This document shows positions 50,524 to 62,847 of a DNA stretch of 64,000 bases, piece by piece; positions within the stretch are counted from its first letter, which is position 1; the number at the start of each line of letters is the position of its first letter. The position numbers and the translations under genes were made by a program. The notes beneath the pieces were generated by a model. The model worked only from the letters and a program-made list of their open reading frames with translations. It was not told the DNA's origin and made no database searches. The stretch comes from Adineta ricciae (taxonomy: Eukaryota; Rotifera; Eurotatoria; Adinetida; Adinetidae), in the NCBI GenBank assembly GCA_905250025.1, contig CAJNOJ010000027.1, positions 496,001 to 560,000 on the forward strand, read 5' to 3'.

Positions 50524-50817
50524 ATGGCTTTACCAATTTATACAACTGTTACTATTTCATGCGAAGAATCCGAAGAAGAATTAGGACCAACTATCGTTCA
50601 TAGTACAGGCGTTGAAAGCTATCGTGTTCATCCTGAAATCATTCGTATTCTACAAGAATCATGTTCAAATGAAAAATTATGCGATCATGAACAAGGTGTT
50701 CAGTGTACTGATCCAGCTGAACATATCATTGAAGCATTCAGCCGTTCTGGTTTTACGGTTACCGCTACATCAAATGCTGGTAGTCGTAAACTATGGATAC
50801 TGACAAAAACAAATTAA
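50524..50817 (+). CDS. GCHFR: GTP cyclohydrolase I feedback regulator-like protein (GFRP)
   Basis: GFRP binds GTP cyclohydrolase I and lets tetrahydrobiopterin and phenylalanine adjust its activity. The single-exon 97-codon ORF is slightly longer than vertebrate GFRP (84 residues). Shared features are the early beta strand, ELGPTIVHS (compare EVGPTMVGD), a middle helix and PAEHIIEAFSRSGFTVTATS. The end KLWILTKTN is also similar (compare VWCLHKE). The first 20 residues and a Cys-rich insertion (SCSNEKLCDHEQGVQC) are unlike the vertebrate protein. The match is real but modest. Confidence 0.65.
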   Translation: MALPIYTTVTISCEESEEELGPTIVHSTGVESYRVHPEIIRILQESCSNEKLCDHEQGVQCTDPAEHIIEAFSRSGFTVTATSNAGSRKLWILTKTN

Positions 50818-51438
50818 GCTGATGTTCGTTTATGAAACGATCAAGATGATAAGAGAGACAAGAAAAAAACAAATTTAACCAAGATTTTTGTAAGCAAAAA
50901 CTTCTTCACTTAGTTAGTCATCTCATTTATAATTTCTACGTACGGTAATAAGAAAAAGTAGATCAAATTGAAATTGTAACAGATAAACTATAATAACATT
51001 TATAGTCACGATTCTTCATTTCTATCTCTTATTTTTCTTTCCTATTGATAATCTTATCTCGAAAATGTTTATAATATATTAGAATAAAATATTAGTGATA
51101 TCCAGCTTTATCAACACAGCATATCTGCATTTGATTGTATACTGATCCCTAGAAAAAGATCCGAAATGAATCATTCGTATAAAATCATTTATTTCAATTA
51201 TGATAAACAAAAACAGAAACGTTCTATGAATACAACTAATACTTATACAATGTTTCCTTGTTTTGTTCAAACTCGTTTAGGTTCTTGAATAAAAAAAACA
51301 GTAACATAAAATGCCGACAGTAGCACACAGGGAAAAAAAAGAAAGCATGGCTTTTTTTAAAGCACACATCAGTGGCTTATTGAATGTCATGATCAGCTTA
51401 TATCACTCGGTTTGATTATCGAAACAAGTAGTCAATCC
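50818..51438. other. Convergent spacer, nothing recognised
   Basis: AT-rich 3' ends of the GFRP-like gene (+) and the RdRP gene (-). No structure noticed. Confidence 0.7.
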
Positions 51439-54400
51439 TTAAGTTGAAAACAAGCAACCTGTTGCAGCCATTTTTTGCAAGGCTGAAACTAAATATTCGT
51501 TTGCATGGGCATAATCTCGTGGTTGAATTGTGTCCTCTGACTTCCGTGCATCATAAGCACATTGAATGCTTATATCGATAAGACGTTTCAAGGCTGTAGA
51601 CGCTTGTTCGTCTGACCAAAAGGGCAGATCTTCGATGAATATTGCAGTTGTTGCTCGTGAAATGATCCATGGTGAACACTTATCAAGAACAAAGCGCGTT
51701 AAAATATGTTGCCAAACAGCGTCGACAAGCGTCGGATTTGCTGATTTTACGTCCGATGCTTTTGCTGATAAGGAATTTTGAACATAGTGTTGTAGCATTT
51801 CAATAACTAAATAATCAATGAACGGCAAGTTTGGTTTACGTAACAGACGTTTTGATAATGATTTTGGACCGATCGAAACAGTAACATTCGTTGGTGTTTG
51901 TGATGAATATGTATGATCGAAATGACATGGTATTTTCTTCTCGATGAAATACATTACTGCACATCGTAAAGATTGGCCAATTGAACGATGCGGTTGAATT
52001 TCAAGCATGGGTGCAACGAGAGCTGCTGACACTAAAATAAACAATGGACTTTTACTTTTGCCGATATTATTACGAGAAATATTTACATAATTTGGTTTGT
52101 TTTCTAATATTGACAATCCGTGTTTTGAGTAGTAAAGATGCGAATAACCATGGTAAGCTTAACATTGGTCGTGCGTGACGTGTATCCGTATAGCAGAAGA
52201 AGTACAATGCACTGGCTTTTGCCATTTGGTTGTCAAGACATTGATCACAAGTAGGATGACATCGATGAAATGTTGATTTGTTTGATGAACGTAACTCTTC
52301 GAAGAATAGTCGACGTATGCGGTGTACCAATTGCCGTAACTCGATTTGTGCTGAATCAGCAACCAAACAAGCGGATTCGGTTTGTTGTTTACTCAATGGA
52401 GTGTGATATTGAGATGATGATGAGTCGAATCGACAGAAAATATCCACATCCGACGAGAAACGATAGACATACATGATATCCATAATTGATTCACGATAGA
52501 TTCGAGCAAGTTCTTCAGCAGCTGGCGTATATTCTTGATGACGATCGTGAACAAGTAATGGATCAATTCGAGAAGCACAAACAGTCGTGGGTGGTGTTTG
52601 AACTTTGATCCAATTCGGCTCAAAACGAAGGCATGAACGAAACAGTTGACCTTAAATGAGAAAAGTTTTTCAAATCGATTTATCGTCTTCGTCTAGTATT
52701 GATCTCACCAAGAATATGTGAAGATGGATAGGATTTATAGTAAGGTTTGTCAAAGTAGTCAGGTCGTTCATTACCCAATTCAGCTTGCAGCTCTGAAATT
52801 TGTTCAGGTGATAATGGGTGTTGTCCAGTCTTAGGTGCGTCTAATTCTTCCGATATATGTCCAGCAATAGCCAATGTTTTCTTGTGTCCGACACCATGAC
52901 GATCCATGTAAGCTAAATGAAGTGAACATAGTTTCCCTGCACAGGATTGTTCACTAATATCTAGAACAGTTCGTTGAATATCGGATCGGTTGACTGGCCG
53001 ATCAACAACGCGCTTCATCGGAACGTGTGAATCATATTCATACGGAGTCGCATTTGGTGTTTTAGGAATAAATTCCGGATCCCATATAACAGCATATTCG
53101 TCACCATCGAGATCCGAACCAGATATTTCGTTTGGATGTGGACGTTCGCCTCGCTGTGGGAAAACAATAACATCTTTTAAATGTTGTAATTGCGGTACAT
53201 TGACTGCTGAGAACACTCGAATATCACCAGGATGATGACATGGATTTTTCGTTACAACGACTGATTGTTCGAGTATAACGGTTTTCTCTGTTTTCGATTC
53301 GTTGTTCTTATAATCACTATTCAATTCCGTATATTGAACAAATACTAAATGAAAACAGATATTCGAGAATGAAACTAATTTGCCTCTTCTTTCTCTCTCT
53401 CTCTCTCATCCTACCTTGCCCGTACTCGAGAATTCTATACTCATCGACAATACCAATCATATTTCTCGCAGAATTCTTCGGTAATTTTAACCGTGTTCGT
53501 TCTTTCATTTGTGCTAATTCGAATTTGCCAATAGTGATCAATAATTGATGAAAGAATGGCTCGGCAATTAAATTCAAATGTGCTTCATCAATCAGTGCTG
53601 GCGATGGAAACAGTTTTCGATTTAATTTCTCTGATAGCAATTCCAGAGCCTTTTCAGGATAAACAAGCGACTCGGAAAGAAATTGTTGATGTTTGTTTTG
53701 CAGAAGAAGAAATGTTCGATCATCAATTAATCGATGAGACAAGAGAACAATAATTTGTCGATTCAAGTACAATGGACCTACATGAGAAATGAGAAATTAC
53801 GAAAAGATAACCGATAATAGACTTACGAGGTTTGGATATCCGACAGAGTTCGAGGATGTCATGATCACATTTGAATTTTCTCATCGATTTACGTATACGT
53901 AATTGATGGTCAGCACCATCGAGATCTGGATTAACAGATATGACACCCTTACAACCACCATAACGGATTTGCATTGCTGAAAATTTCCGATGGGAATTAA
54001 TCTGACAAGAAATAAAATATTAAGCACTGTGATTTGACTGAGTAGGATATTTGTAGTCACTTACGAGATCTCGAACAGCAGTTGACATTGTTCCAACTCC
54101 ATCGGTGAAATTGTATTTGGAGTCTTTCGTATGGACATCATCAATGTATTCGACTTTTTCGGATGGAATCTATAGAACAAAGTAATCGAATGTTGAACAG
54201 CAAAGGTCCGCTCTACTTACCGGAATCGTTGCTTCAGCACTAGTAAAACATTGTGCGATACGTGCAGAATGTTTGGCAACAATCGTCTCTTCTTGAAAAT
54301 CACCCATCCAGGCAAATGCTTGTTCGAAGGAGAAGTTCGTTTTCTTATCATGATAGTAAAACCAGAATTGTTTGTCTTTCAATTGCGATTGAGAATGATG

Positions 54401-56011
54401 TAGATATCGATAAATTCGTCCTCGTCGTCCGAGATCAAAACCCGATTCAAGTAACATTTCTGTTTTCCAACGTAATGCTCGATCTAATAACAACAAAAGC
54501 GAAATATCGACCTAAATGATAATGAAAATAGCAACATACAGTCATGTGGAAATAGATCGATTTTGCCATTTTCATCTTTGACATCAACTAGAGCAAACAT
54601 CAGATTACCGCCGAATTGTGGTTCACGTAAAACTCGATTTGTCTTCACTAATTTCAATGGCTTGACACAAATTGTCGTTGGTGTGAGTGTCACCGATGGA
54701 ACGTATGCATAGTTTGGTGGTGGTGTATGAATACTCCAATGTTGCGGTATCTGTTCAGTTTCAGTTTTCTTGTCAGTATGATGATGTCTATTCATTTGAT
54801 GTGACAGGGCAGCTACATCAGCACTTTTCTTTTGGTAGCGGTATAGCTCAGTGAGTAGATTTATGAAATAGTATTCACTGGAACGACGCCACAGATGAAG
54901 CGATGTCTGAAATAATCAGTAAAAAAGTTTTTGTTTTCAAAGTTAGCTTATTGATTTCTTTTACCTGATAAAAGTCATCATCGTCCTTAATTGAATTCAT
55001 ATGTTGAATAAAGGTGTCAACTAATCTTTGTTGAAAACGATAACCAATTGAAAACAACATTTGCCAGCAGTACTGTTTAATAAATGACATCGATTCGTCG
55101 TTCATGAACTTTGCTATCATCGATGCGTAGTTTTTCATCGACGACATACTATTGATGAGACCGAAACACACATGTATACGATTTCGTTGAAAGAATTCAA
55201 TAAAATTCTGTCGACACTTCTGGATGTACTGATTTTGTACTTGATGATCGTCTTCTTTTCGGTCAGTAGTGTTTGAAAGTGAAATAACAAGACGAATTGT
55301 CGAATAGAATGGTTGAGCTTCTCGATCAGCTGTACGTCTATATGTACTCGTTGGTTTCTGCAAAGCAGAATCTTGATCTAATTTGTTATCATCAATCACC
55401 GATTTGTAATCCACCGAGTTGCCTGTCACATTCAGAAATAACGTTAAAGTATCCGATCCGTCCATAATCACAGCACATCTATCCATTAGTTCAGCTTTGA
55501 AAGTTTTCCGCAATTTATTCTCTTTCGATCCATAGTCAAGGTCAATTCTATCATGGTAAAACACTAGACACCAACCATCTCGAATTTCTGTGACAGGATC
55601 ATAAATATATTGATTTAACTGAACAAGTGAGCCTGCAGTAAATTGTATCTGATATGTATCATTCGTATAGAACTTCCCTAATTTAACATTCTTTTTTATA
55701 GTCTCACATGGTGCTAACAAGGACGAAGTTTGCTGATGACACTGCTTAAGAGATATCCAATATGGTGGGAATTGGGTTTGCAACTGTTTTAATTTAGTCA
55801 TTACATTGTTTATAGCTTCATCATCATCTTTTGAATAGAATGGGATTGTGTACGAACGTAGGCCACCAAAGTGCCAGTAATGATGATCACGATTGTCAGG
55901 AGGTTGAACTGATATGTGACTATACAGTGCTTTATAATTCAATGATGATGCAGCGGGATCAACAATAATACTCAATTGGAAAGTAGGTGTAGATTCAATT
56001 TTGGCATCCAT
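51439..56011 (-). CDS. Cellular RNA-dependent RNA polymerase (EGO-1/RRF/QDE-1 type)
   Basis: Makes double-stranded or secondary small RNAs in RNA silencing. About 1,300 residues in roughly ten exons. A poorly conserved N-terminal half is followed by the double-psi-barrel catalytic core. Key strings are NFTDGVGTMSTAVRDLI, IRYGGCKGVISVNPDLDG, PCHHPGDIRVFSAVN, VIVFPQRGERPHPNEISGSD and the catalytic LDGDEYAVIWDPEFIP, with the three catalytic Asp intact (about 53099-53114). Later blocks are CAGKLCSLHLAYMDRHG and DYFDKPYYKSYPSSHILGQLF. Introns are short and in phase; the last join (near 52035-52092) gives KL-LSAALVAPML. An acceptor-like TATTTTAG touches the ATG. Gene expansion of RdRPs is known in bdelloids. 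No viral features. Confidence 0.93.
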
Positions 56012-57138
56012 CTAAAATATAAACTGAAATATAAATACAATTGATTTTATCGAGACGTTTTATTGTAGTTATGAGTTGTCACGCAGTGAGTCATATCAGG
56101 AAATCGATGCAAGTTGGAAAAAACGACTCGAGAAATTTGACGTCGCAAAATTCTATTTGATGATTATCTAACCTAGATAGATATCTAGAAATGAAGAAAA
56201 AAAAGCAGTATTTGAAGAATATCTACGTCTGTTTTCTTTGGCTATTTATCATTGTTAGAATTCCGCGAAGAGACAAACGTGACTTTGCATCGTAAAACTA
56301 ATATAACTATCTACCTGCCTAATGTTTAGTAATCTAATGCATATATTGATACAATTAGTAAAATATTGAATGTATATTTGCTAGAAAATAAAATAGAATT
56401 GAATATTTTCATGAAAACTGACCATTTTATAAACGACGGTAGAGGACAAACAGTTTGTTTTTCTTTTGCAATGACAATGGAGACGCGCAATTACTTTTTT
56501 AACTGCGGGCTAGTCTGACTTGAAGTGAAGTTTGTCTCTTAGCGAATCAAACATTTAAAATAATGGATGAATCATGTCGATTCAGGTTATCTTGCTTAAG
56601 CAAAGTTAAGTAACTAAAGATAAGACATCTGCACTGCGCTGTTTTACTACCAACGTTTTTCAAGACAAAAGTGAAGGGGAAAAAGAGCAAGGCCAATTCC
56701 ATGTGTTTGTTGGATTCGATGGTAATCTATTGAGAAGCAACGAAATAAGAAAGAAGAAAAACGAACTGCCTATGATTCACACACATTTTGAATAGAACAG
56801 GACTAATAAAGATGCATAGAACGAACGAAAAAGAATAAATGCTCGTGGGTTAATGTGGTGTTCTACGATGATTATATAGAACTTTTCCGTTAGAATGATA
56901 TGAAGTTGTATGAGACTTTTCGTATGCAGGTAGATTTGAAATCAAGAAAATGAGAAGAAAAAAGAAAAGGTAAAGTGAATGGTAGGTTGTCAAGTAAGTA
57001 TAGAAGTAACAAAACACCGAAGTGTTCGGACTGTTACTTAAGAGGGCGACACATATCATTTCAGATTATTTATTGATTTAAGAAAAGAATACAAAAACGA
57101 ATCACTGCGAAATCTTGTTTTTCGAATAAGGATTCCAT
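56012..57138. other. 1.1 kb without a supported gene
   Basis: Upstream of the RdRP gene and downstream of the small myristoylated-type gene. AT-rich, no convincing ORF, no repeat ends seen. Confidence 0.6.
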
Positions 57139-57581
57139 TCATTCTTCGGAATTATTTGCTGGAAGATGGACTTGTCTTACATGTTGATCATCAATGAAGT
57201 ACCCACTCCCATGTCGAGGAGGCGATTCTTCATCAATTATTGCTCTCAGTTGTCCTAGAAGAGCACTAACATGTGCTTCGTGTCGAAGAAATGTTGCCTT
57301 TTGTTCGTACAGATCATCGATCGTATGCAATGCTCTTGTTCGCCAAGTATCTAGCGCTTCTTGGTTATGTATTTGATAATATTCAGCAGTCAGACAGGAA
57401 AGTGATGCTGCGCCTGTTGATATTGGATACTGAGCCATTGAAGTCGACTTCGCACCGACGGCATCATCCATACGAGTAATCAATAACGATGGTGACTATA
57501 AAACAATCAGGAACAATGATAATAGTTGTTTTTCATAGAACGAACCTGTTTCTTCGAAGATTTCAATGATTTATTACCCAT
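57139..57581 (-). CDS. Small protein with an N-myristoylation-type start, unknown function
   Basis: Two exons: the first encodes MGNKSLKSSKKQ, then a GT-AG intron of about 50 bp, then SPSLLITRMDDAVGAK. The start MGNKSxK is a consensus N-myristoyltransferase substrate followed by a lysine cluster, suggesting membrane attachment. The body is mostly helical (LDTWRTRALHTIDDLYEQK, ATFLRHEAHVSALLGQLRAI) and looks like a coiled coil. It ends HLPANNSEE. About 130 residues. I do not recognise the family. The alternative start at 57483 lacks the first exon and has no such signal. Confidence 0.6.
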
Positions 57582-57718
57582 ATGACGGTAAAAGAAGCAG
57601 AAATGAGAATGCACGAACCAGTGGTTGTGGTTTGATACAGGAAATATTTCAAATAGTTTGCTTCATTCTTGTTCTATTTTATCTGCATTTTCTTATTTAC
57701 TGAATGCCAACGATTGAA

Positions 57719-58705
57719 TCAATTATTCACCGGTAAAGGTGTGATTATCGATATGTTATTCAATTTCAAATCGGAATCTCTCTTGTGTTGTGCTTTTCGA
57801 CGTCTTGCAAATGAAAACATAGAAATGAATGTCAATATCGAATATGATTGCACAATTACGGTATTGATAATGTTCATGATTGTTTTCGAACGAGGAGAAT
57901 GTCTTTCTCGGCTAATGATGATACTTAAATTATAGAATGACAAAGGACAATAATATAAACAGGACCATGTAACATAAATGCTCATTTATGTGCCAATCTT
58001 TTGTAAAACTGACCATTCAGGTCTTTTATTGAAATTTGTTCGTTGATGGTATTGACGAACAAGTATATAAATAGTCGAAATAATCATAATCATCTGTAGA
58101 AAGAAAAAAACTTATTGTTACCCATGAAATCATATACTTCAAATCGGTTATATAGCAACTAAGACATGGCATATAAATACATGTCGGAATAAACGTGAAT
58201 GGAATAAAAACGGATAGAACTGGCACCAACTGACGTTTCCATGTTAACAAACCATTTTTGCGAAATAAGAGAAAATGTCGTTCAACACTGGCGTAAGCTA
58301 ATGATGTTACCATACCAATACTGATAGTTAAGTGATGAGCTGATGTTGTTTGACAAAGAGAAATCGAGTTGTTGAAAATATTGAGGTGATAACCCATGAA
58401 AAATATTGGTACGGCAATAAATGATGAGATTAAACAATAGATCAAATTGAAATAAAACTAAAGAAGAAATAATTAACAGATGATATGTGATGATCCGTTG
58501 TCTTTGATTTCTCCTACGATATATGTGTAATGAGTACGAAGGACGGGATCTGTGATATATCTGACTATACACACAATGGAGAAAATTGTTCCAATTACAA
58601 TATCTATTGATGTAGTGATGACTAGGAGTGGCTCTAAAGCAACTACACTGGACCTATAGTCACATTCGTCGAAAGATTTTGTCCTTCTAAAAGAAATGGA
58701 TTCAT
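57719..58705 (-). pseudogene. Decayed rhodopsin-like GPCR
   Basis: Seven-helix receptor remnants are recognisable: a glycosylatable N-terminus (MNPFLLEGQNLSTNVTI), then TM1 (TTSIDIVIGTIFSIVCIVRY). TM2 is CLISSFIAVPIFFMGY. TM3, with the DRY-like SVERHFLLF, reads HHLTISIGMVTSLAYASVE. TM4 is LSVFIPFTFIPTCIYM, and a later helix is IISTIYILVRQYHQR. It resembles the large bdelloid orphan-receptor group. Two defects are seen: the N-terminal segment and TM1 lie in different frames near 58650 with no usable intron, and a TAA interrupts the frame at 57986-57988 before the last helices. A 28 nt intron would also be needed near 58110, shorter than any other here. A living receptor with misread exons is the alternative. 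Confidence 0.6.
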
Positions 58706-59337
58706 ATGCAACCAGTTGTATTCACGTTTCAGTTCGTAGAAATCATAAAATGACTTAGCACGTAACAATTTTGTCACGAGAATGCTCGCCTAATGTTACA
58801 GATGACAAAGAGCAAGACTTTTTTTTATAGATGAATGCCAAAAATGTCGGCTCCAAAAGAAATGTGGTGGTTACACGCAAAGAGTACAAATCGTACTTTC
58901 CATAAAATCAGTCAAGTGACTGTTATTTGGTTTCGTTACAAAAAGAAACCTTATTATTTAACTTTTTTTTGCATCGCTCATACAACAGATCAGATATAGA
59001 ATCAAAGAAAGAATAAATGAGGAATATTTTCTTTATAATCGTCAGAGTAAACGTCTATGAAATTCTATTTATCACACAAAAGAATGATGTTTATCTTAGT
59101 AATTTGTTTTTGATTATCGTATTCTATCATATTATAGAAGTTTTCATCATGTATAGTTCTGTTTGATGTTATAGAATAACTTACAAGCTGTAAAACATCA
59201 TTTCTTTTATTGCCAGAATAATAATTGTAAAAAAAAAGGCAAACGAATTAGGACAATAAAGAAATGAAAGTTCTCAGTATCTAATACTAAACTAAGTATT
59301 TGGCTAGAGAAAAAAAACAAAATCGTTCAGAGAGGAT
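58706..59337. other. Intergenic stretch, nothing recognised
   Basis: AT-rich DNA upstream of the GPCR remnant and downstream of SLC25A3. No coding signal. Confidence 0.7.
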
Positions 59338-60472
59338 TTATTTGCCACCAGTTGTTCCCATGCCCAACGCTGTTTTGAAAGTATCATAGATCCACCATTG
59401 AAGGCCAGTTAGTGTACCAATCATCAGAATACGTGTACCAAGACCCTGTAAGAGACATGTGAAATCATTTGAAATTATAAGAAGAAATGAACAAACCTTG
59501 GTAGCAAGTTTGGCAAAGCCTGTTTCATTAATAATTTGCCCTAAGCTTTTACCCTTATTGGCTGGTTTACCAAGAAGAGAAACAAGCGAATCGGCCGGAT
59601 GTGATACAATAGCACAGATAACACCAGCTGTATACCCTGACGAAAATGTCACTCCAAGTTGTGTAGTTTTCGAATACGTTTCTTTTGGTTTTGTAAACAC
59701 ATATGTATAGAACAGTTGTACGACCTTCAAACACAAAAATGAGAAAATTGAATCGATTGGTTCTACTCGACGAACCTTTTCAAAGAAGAAAAATTTTGCG
59801 ACAGTGTATGGCACTTGTCGAGACCATAATGGCACAAGTGATCGGTATGGAAAGCCAGTTTCTGCTCGCTGAGCACTCATCTGCGACCATGCTGCACCGA
59901 ATGCTATTGGAAATGTACCCTTAGGTGCTGTTTGTACTTTCACTTTAACCATTTCTAATGGACATAATGCAACATCAGCAAACACTTCAGCTGAAGCTGA
60001 TGCAGCACACCAAACAAGACCTTTGTATTTTTCGAAATTTTCTTTGCCAAGCATATTCGCATACTGATCTTTGAAAACTTCATAGAGACCATATTTGAAT
60101 GCTCCTTGTGCCGAATAACCAAGAAATGTTGGTAGCCATCCTTTCCAAATAGCTTGACCTCCTTCTTCGGCAATAATCAATCGAAGACCCTTTACTAAAC
60201 CTTTATACTTTTCAGGATTAACCTATATACCAAAAGCGCAGAAGTTTACACTGATCAAATGAAATCTCTAGAGAGGAACTAACTTGCATGTTACATTTTG
60301 TTACATCAAGCGGACAGATGGCTGTGTGTGTAAGTCCACAAGCAAGAATACCACCGAGAACACATTTCGAATAGTAGGACAGATCGTGAGGAACATGGCC
60401 TGCGTATCGAGAATCCCATTTCGTTACTAGAACGCTTGACGACGGTGTCGACTGATTTGCTTGTGCAGCCAT
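59338..60472 (-). CDS. SLC25A3: SLC25A3, mitochondrial phosphate carrier
   Basis: Imports phosphate into the mitochondrial matrix for ATP synthesis. Three carrier repeats with their signatures are present: CPLDVTKCNMQ, CPLEMVKVKVQT and SHPADSLVSLL. Family-specific strings are YYSKCVLGGILACGLTH, AIWKGWLPTFLGYSAQGAFK, YGLYEVFKDQYANML, SAEVFADVALCPLEMVKVKV, WSRQVPYTVAKFFFFEK and GLGTRILMIGTLTGLQWWIY. Four exons are joined by introns of about 55-60 bp. The start at 60472 gives MAAQANQSTPSS, a short leader as in SLC25A3. The stop is at 59338-59340. It shares a 539 bp divergent promoter region with MIER1. Confidence 0.95.
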
Positions 60473-61011
60473 TCTCGGTAAGTAAAAAAACAAAACAGCT
60501 TTACGAATGTAAATTTTTTGTTTTCAATCCTTTCGTCGATGTTTATTTGCTTTAAGTACGCTTGAAAAAAGCCAAAATTTGAGAAGAAAAATCACCATTG
60601 CGGTTACATATTCGACTTTCACTGAGGAAAGTTAAACTACAAAAGCAGTAGAACTAACGTCGGAATCTCCGTTATGAAAAAATTGAATAGAATTGAATTT
60701 AGTGTCCTCTTGTACATACGCACTACGATCTTTTTCAAAAAAAATTTGCGAAAAATGATAAATCGTATGCTATCTTATTGAAAGAGATTCTCAGGTGTTA
60801 CTATTAAATAACGCTTTTCCGCTCCCGAACGTTCTTTTCTGTCGTTAAGTTCACGTTCAACGCCGTTCTGTTGTTCCATGTCGAATGCAGCCAATCTGTT
60901 ACTACCGTCATCTATAGATCGAATATTATTGCTCGGAGAAGTTGATCCAATGGATGATATGAAAGAACTAGACATTGACTTATCGTATTCAGTTCCTTTG
61001 AATCCTTCAAA
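60473..61011. promoter_or_regulatory. Divergent intergenic region between SLC25A3 and MIER1
   Basis: 539 bp between two start codons pointing away from each other, so it likely holds both promoters. No TATA box was obvious. The 66-codon minus frame at 60775-60975 is unsupported. Confidence 0.5.
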
Positions 61012-62660
61012 ATGGCTTCGAATTCAACAGATCCATCCACGAAAGGTTAATTAGATTAAAAAAAAGGTCAAGTTCGATTGGAAAAATGTATGAAAATATT
61101 CTTTAGATGATGATGAATATCAAGCTGGTTATGACGAAGAAGATGACGAGCAAACTATCGAAGAAGAAGAACAATTCGGAGATGATGACGAACAAAACGA
61201 ACTGGATGATTTAGAAGCGGTAATACTCACAATCACTTATTTGAATCACATCGTTCTTGTTTGAATCGCTTAGGATGCAAATATGCCTCTGGATGAACTA
61301 CTCAAGATGTACGGACAGAACGCACCAGTCATTCACAACATCCCACATAGTCATCATGATGTAGGACTATTTTCAAAGAAAAACCTTGTTTTGAACTCTG
61401 TCACCTTTTAGACAAATACCTCTTCAGATGATGATGAAGATGAAAACAATCGTCCACCTCAACTGCATCATTTGCTTCATGTTAATGGTAGATTGTTGCC
61501 GGATAACGATGATGATGATGATGATACAGATGACTCATTCGAACCAGAAATTATTAAAGTTTGTGCTGTTGTCGCTTTTTGAAACTATTCAATTGAACTT
61601 TTTTCGGATTTTTTTTTCAGACAATTCGTGTTGGTGAAGAATATCAAGCAGAAGTAGAACCACAAGCGGAGTTTGATTCAACAAATGAGAATTCAGATGA
61701 CAGAGAACGTACGATCAAATACGCATAAAATCCCAACTAAAATTGTTTTTGCTATTTCAGTACCTGTTGATGAAATCCTTTGGTCACCATCTTCAGTTGA
61801 TGACGATATGAATGAGAATATTGATGAATATCTGAAAACAATTCGCAGTGAATGTAAGTCAATTTTTGATCTTTTCATTCGACATCGAATCTATTCTATT
61901 CAAAGATCCACTTTCGGATGATGAAATATCACTTCAAACGTTATTCAACTGTCAAATGAATACAGAAACCGCTCTTACTAAGTTTCGTCAATTACCTGTG
62001 AAAACTATCTGTAAGAATGTTTTCCTCTCTCCGCACTTGCCCTTATTTCGTCAATCTACATTAGATTCTTATCCGGAATGGTCACTCGATGAAATTCAGT
62101 CGCTCGAAGAAGGTTTACGCGTATATGGAAAGAATTTCTTCAAGATATCTGAAATCAAAGTAGCACTGACAGTTATTTCGTCACTTGTGATAGAAATTTT
62201 TCGTTTTTTCTAGTGTCCCAACCGAAGTGTTCGTGAAGTTATTCACTTTTATTACCAATGGAAGAAAAGTGAACGATATCAATTGTTTATGGAAGAACAA
62301 CAGCGTCTCACTGCGATCACATCTGTCACGTATGTTGTTTTCGTACGCGTTACTCTCGAAAGAACGAAATTCAATCATTTCTTTAGCGATATGATCGAAA
62401 AGCTAATTGAAGAACAAGAACAACAATTATGTACAGCTGTAGGTGTTATCAATTCAACCAATTCTTCGTCAGTACTTACACATGATCTTAAACGCAATTC
62501 TCCAAATTCTTCAATCTCAATTGTAACTATATGTCAACAAGAAACGAGCACAACAACAACAAGCAAACGAGCATTTGATCAAGTGGACAATGATACGGAT
62601 CCACCAACGAAGAAATCTTCACTTAATTCTAATAATTCTCCAACAGCAACCATCGTATAG
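61012..62660 (+). CDS. MIER1: MIER1-like ELM2/SANT corepressor
   Basis: Recruits HDAC1/2 through its ELM2-SANT module. The first exon encodes MASNSTDPSTK. Acidic exons follow (EEDDEQTIEEEEQFGDDDE). The MIER-specific motif MPLDELLKMYGQNAP corresponds to MPIHELLSLYGY of the human protein. The ELM2 domain reads TIRVGEEYQAEV, then LPVDEILWSPSSV and DDEISLQTLFNCQMNTETA. The SANT domain is PEWSLDEIQSLEEGLRVYGK, NFFKISEIKCPNRSVREVIH and FYYQWKKSERYQLF. A Ser/Thr-rich tail with KRAFDQVDNDTDPPTKK ends at TAG 62658-62660. About eight short introns are present. Domain order and MIER motif separate it from MTA and RCOR proteins. Confidence 0.93.
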
Positions 62661-62847
62661 TCACATCATGAGAAAACCACAGATGGACAAAATCGAACAC
62701 GAGCGCGTCACATTCGTTTGTTTATTTTCTTTCTTGTTTATGAGTATTTAAATACATATTAGTGTTTGTTGTTGTTATTGTATTATTCTTTCTTGATCAT
62801 TACCTATACGTAAACAAAATCTAAAATATTTAGATCATTCTATACCG

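Noticed and set aside
52680-54000. Viral RdRP insertion
   Set aside because: The double-psi-barrel LDGDEY type, intron structure and full-length domain order are those of cellular silencing polymerases, not viral ones.
54838-54862. tRNA-like A-box sequence (TATAGCTCAGTGAGTAGA)
   Set aside because: It is inside an RdRP coding exon on the opposite strand, and no matching T-loop or acceptor stem follows.
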